Of a DNA stretch of 64,000 bases, positions 60,712-64,000 are shown one piece after another (position 1 is the first letter of the stretch; the number at the start of each line of letters is the position of its first letter). Location: the NCBI GenBank assembly GCA_913058255.1, contig CAJXQU010000007.1, positions 1-64,000 of the forward strand, read 5' to 3'. The DNA comes from an uncultured Pseudomonadota bacterium (lineage in GTDB: Bacteria > Pseudomonadota > Gammaproteobacteria > CAJXQU01). The translations under genes and the position numbers were made by a program. The notes beneath the pieces are model-generated. The model did no database searches. It saw only the letters and a list, made by a program, of their open reading frames with translations, and was not told where the DNA came from.

Positions 60712-61209
60712 ATGCGCTGCCCTTTTTGTAACGAACTCGATACACGAGTCATTGACTCACGTGATGCCAGCGAAGGCGATCAAATACGTCGCCGTCGTGA
60801 ATGCACTGATTGTAAAGAGCGCTTTACCACCTATGAAACGGCAGAGTTAAGCTATCCAAAGATTGTGAAATCTGATGGTCGTCGTGAAATTTTTATTGAA
60901 GAAAAACTCCGCTCAGGCCTTACGCGCGCATTAGAAAAACGTCCTGTAGAAATGGATGCTGTTGAAGTTTCTATTGAGAAGATCAAACGTCAGCTACGCA
61001 AAACGGGTGAGCGTGAAATCGACTCTCAAAAAGTAGGTGATTGGGTCATGGATCAGTTACGCGAACTTGATCAAGTTGCCTATGTCCGTTTTGCTTCTGT
61101 TTACCGTAGTTTTGAAGATGTTCGCGCTTTTCTGGATGAAATCGAGCGACTTGAGGATGAATTGCCTAGTGAAGTCAAAAAAGAAAGGGGCAAATCTAAA
61201 CCTTGCTAA
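60712..61209 (+). CDS. nrdR: Transcriptional regulator NrdR
   Basis: [42 protein letters not shown]. Confidence 0.98.
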   Translation: MRCPFCNELDTRVIDSRDASEGDQIRRRRECTDCKERFTTYETAELSYPKIVKSDGRREIFIEEKLRSGLTRALEKRPVEMDAVEVSIEKIKRQLRKTGEREIDSQKVGDWVMDQLRELDQVAYVRFASVYRSFEDVRAFLDEIERLEDELPSEVKKERGKSKPC

Positions 61210-61564
61210 AAGTTCCAAAAAAGTCATTGGTAAATACCGACTTCAATTTTTTGCAGTCTCCCAAAAGCTTAAAAAATACTCATACCTAACATATTTAAAC
61301 CTGTCGCCTTTTAGAGATAAAATCAATTCGGGAAATAAATTTTCAAATGATGTGAGTTGTATCTAGCTGATATCATTGTTTTTCTGTGGTTTATCCTGTG
61401 TATGCAACCATCTGTTTTTTTTAGAATTTTCACGAAAAAAAACAAATTAACGTTTAATTCTTTACGCTCTCGTAAATTTTGATTTTAAAGAATACTCTCT
61501 GGCTCATCTTTTTGTATCGAGTATCTGGCTTGACCCTTTATACAACTCCCCGCAAACTGCTCGC

Positions 61565-62671
61565 ATGAGCGAATCAACTCCACATACGGATCAGCAATAT
61601 ATGAACCGAGCCATTCAATTGGCGAGGAAAGGTTTATTCACGACTCATCCAAACCCGCGTGTCGGTTGTGTGTTGGTGAAAAATGATCAGATCATCGGTG
61701 AAGGATTTCATCTAAAAGCTGGAGAAGGTCATGCGGAAGTTAATGCCTTAGCCGAAGCTGGTGAAGAGGCAAATAGTGCAAGATGTTACGTGACCTTAGA
61801 ACCATGCTCTCATCAGGGAAAAACTCCACCTTGTGCAGATGCCTTGATTAAGGCAGGTATCAGTGAAGTGTTTATCGCCATGCAAGATCCAAATCCTTTA
61901 GTGGCAGGCAAAGGGATCAATAAGCTCAAAGCAGCAGGCATTAATGTAACCGTTGGCCTTTGTGAGGCACAGGCGGAAGGTCTAAACCCCGGCTTTATAA
62001 AGCGTATGCGGACGGGCTTGCCCTATGTTCGTGTCAAGATCGGTGCAAGTTTAGATGGACGTACGGCAATGGCGTCAGGTGAAAGTCAGTGGATCACGAG
62101 TGGAGCATCGAGAAAAGATGTGCAGCGCTGGCGAGCAAAAAGTTCTGCGATTCTAACGGGAGTCGATACCGTATTAGCCGATGACCCATCGATGAATGTA
62201 CGTGATGCAGATATTGAGATGGCTGGACGTCAACCGTTGAGAGTCGTTTTAGACTCACAATTTCGTTTTCCAAAAAATGCCAAGATGGCGAGATTGGCTG
62301 GCGAAACATTGATTATGACTGGGTTGGAAATCGAACAAGATAATGCCTTGCAAGTTAAGATCAATTCAGACTATAAAATTGATTTAGAAAATGCATTACG
62401 AGAACTGGCAAAAAGAGAAATTAATGAAGTCTTAGTTGAAGCGGGTCCAACCTTATCTGGGGCATTGATTCAGGCGGGTTTAGTGGACGAACTGATCCTC
62501 TATTTAGCGCCGAAGCTTTTGGGTGGAGCAGCTAAGCCACTTGTACACTTGCCGGGGCTGGAAAAGTTGGCAGATTGTGTACAATTAGATATTCAGAGTA
62601 TGAAAACGATCGGACAGGGCGCTGATCAAAATATTCGCGTTATTGCTCACGTTTTAGACATAAAGTCTTAG
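61565..62671 (+). CDS. ribD: Riboflavin biosynthesis bifunctional deaminase/reductase RibD
   Basis: HTDQQYMNRAIQLARKGLFTTHPNPRVGCVLVKNDQIIGEGFH; GHAEVNAL; TLEPCSHQGKTPPCADAL. Confidence 0.97.
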   Translation: MSESTPHTDQQYMNRAIQLARKGLFTTHPNPRVGCVLVKNDQIIGEGFHLKAGEGHAEVNALAEAGEEANSARCYVTLEPCSHQGKTPPCADALIKAGISEVFIAMQDPNPLVAGKGINKLKAAGINVTVGLCEAQAEGLNPGFIKRMRTGLPYVRVKIGASLDGRTAMASGESQWITSGASRKDVQRWRAKSSAILTGVDTVLADDPSMNVRDADIEMAGRQPLRVVLDSQFRFPKNAKMARLAGETLIMTGLEIEQDNALQVKINSDYKIDLENALRELAKREINEVLVEAGPTLSGALIQAGLVDELILYLAPKLLGGAAKPLVHLPGLEKLADCVQLDIQSMKTIGQGADQNIRVIAHVLDIKS

Positions 62672-62710
62672 AGATTTTACATCTCAATTTCAACCGATAT
62701 AGAGAGAAAT

Positions 62711-63355
62711 ATGTTTACAGGAATTATTCAATCCATTGGCAAAATATCAGCGATCAAGACAGGCTCGCTAGATTCTCGTTTAACGGTTAATGTTGGTAAT
62801 ATGCTATTCACGGACGTTGAAATGGGTGAAAGTATTAGTATCAATGGCGCCTGTATGACCGTTGTGGAATTTGATCTGTCGAGTTTTTCTGCTGATGTTT
62901 CTCGTGAATCACTGGCATTGACGACGCTGGGAAGACTGAAAGCAGGATCGGTAGTCAATCTGGAACGAGCGATGCAATTATCTGATCGACTTGGCGGTCA
63001 TCTTGTCTCTGGTCATATTGATGGTTTAGGTCAGGTGACCCAATGCGTAGCGGAGGGGAAATCGACCCGTTATGTGATCAGAGTTCCAGATGAATTAGCC
63101 AAGTATATTGCGCACAAAGGTTCGGTCTGTGTTGATGGTGTTAGCCTGACAGTCAATGAAGTTAATGGCAGTGAATTTAGTTTGCAGATCATTCCTCATA
63201 CGCAACAGGAAACCATTTTTAGCGAATACCTGCTTGGATCTGAAGTAAATATTGAAGTGGATATTATTGCTCGATATCTTGAGAGGCTTTTAGATAAATC
63301 AGATAAACCTTCAGGTTTGACGATGGAACAGATCGTAAAAGCAGGCTTTAAGTAA
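62711..63355 (+). CDS. ribE: Riboflavin synthase alpha subunit
   Basis: MFTGIIQSIGKI and duplicated lumazine-binding repeat. Confidence 0.96.
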   Translation: MFTGIIQSIGKISAIKTGSLDSRLTVNVGNMLFTDVEMGESISINGACMTVVEFDLSSFSADVSRESLALTTLGRLKAGSVVNLERAMQLSDRLGGHLVSGHIDGLGQVTQCVAEGKSTRYVIRVPDELAKYIAHKGSVCVDGVSLTVNEVNGSEFSLQIIPHTQQETIFSEYLLGSEVNIEVDIIARYLERLLDKSDKPSGLTMEQIVKAGFK

Positions 63356-63795
63356 TGGCTGATCAACCCTTTTGGAAAGTAAAAAAATTAGCTGAAATGA
63401 CGCGTCCTGAATGGGAATCTCTGTGTGATGGATGTGCCCGATGTTGTTTGTTTAAACTCGAAGACGAAGACACTCAAGAGCTGTTCTATACAAAAGTTGC
63501 GTGTAAGTTGTTAGATCATAAAACGTGTCAGTGCACTCAATACAAAACCCGATCAACTTTAGTTCCTGATTGTATAACCATGTCGCCGGAGAATCCCGAA
63601 GTATTTTCATGGTTTCCACCGACCTGCGCCTATAAATTACTCGATGAAGGAAAGGATCTGCCTAGTTGGCATCCTTTGATCAGCGGTGATCCAGATAGTG
63701 TTACAAAGGCAGGTATTTCAATTGGCGGTTGGGCAATACCCGAAGGTGAAATAGATGATGTTGAAGACCATATTATAACTTTGGATGTGAAATAA
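63355..63795 (+). CDS. YcgN family (UPF0260) cysteine-cluster protein
   Basis: WESLCDGCARCCLFKLEDEDT; CQYK/CQCTQYKTR; overlaps ribE stop by 1 nt. Confidence 0.92.
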   Translation: MADQPFWKVKKLAEMTRPEWESLCDGCARCCLFKLEDEDTQELFYTKVACKLLDHKTCQCTQYKTRSTLVPDCITMSPENPEVFSWFPPTCAYKLLDEGKDLPSWHPLISGDPDSVTKAGISIGGWAIPEGEIDDVEDHIITLDVK

Positions 63796-63903
63796 ATTCA
63801 CAGTAGACACTGGCGACTACATTTTGCTGCTACAAGATGAGTAACAACAATATACTTAGCGAGCATTTAAGTGAGCCTTTATATCAGACTCACTAATATA
63901 CTT

Positions 63904-64000
63904 TTACCCTTTTCTTCTAAATCTACTTAACCCGATTAACGCCGATCCAAGTAACCATACTGCTGCAGGGACTGGTACTGCTGATGGTGTAGCATCAAAT
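63904..64000 (-). CDS. C-terminal fragment of a VPLPA/VPxxP-CTERM sorted protein (truncated by window end)
   Basis: Reverse strand reads DATPSAVPVPAAVWLLGSALIGLSRFRRKG*; missed by the ORF track because it is partial. Confidence 0.8.
   Translation of the reverse strand, partial: FDATPSAVPVPAAVWLLGSALIGLSRFRRKG

Noticed and set aside
61210-61564. Possible FMN riboswitch upstream of ribD
   Set aside because: No RFN-element signature seen; region is AT-rich with no clear conserved aptamer.
1-64000. CRISPR array, prophage, integrative element or tRNA/rRNA genes
   Set aside because: No regularly spaced repeats, phage structural genes, integrase/transposase or recognisable RNA gene sequences were found on reading.

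Overview
This is a 64 kb contig end from a gammaproteobacterium, inferred from surA/lptD, class I cyaA, avtA, ampD and nrdR-ribD-ribE. Most of the window is housekeeping genes; there is no rRNA, tRNA, CRISPR array, phage or transposase that I can support. The first 48 bases are not genomic: they match the Illumina Nextera i5/Read-1 adapter, with an apparent AGAGTAGA index. Accessory regions worth attention: (i) a compact, uncharacterised three-gene operon (13696-17260) made of a helical protein, a single-TM DUF6384-like protein and a coiled-coil protein with a Gly/Arg-rich tail. It ends in a strong terminator, and the first and third proteins share an N-terminal TL[QR]YLD motif; this is my best candidate for an undescribed system. 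(ii) An envelope-modification island (8956-13234) with two FemAB/CelD-like acyltransferases, a GNAT and a Wzx-like flippase but no glycosyltransferase. (iii) Three proteins with PEP-CTERM/VPLPA-CTERM-like sorting signals and no exosortase in the window; one is a SASA esterase pseudogene with a homopolymer frameshift and a TGG-to-TGA lesion. (iv) A chain of closely packed genes: GGDEF, Ser/Thr kinase, EEP phosphatase, PGPGW, CDP-alcohol phosphatidyltransferase. Several genes have disrupted or non-canonical starts that can be read directly (ATC start at 29339; GGG slip at 50348-50350). All family names come from recognising motifs by eye; no database searches were run.
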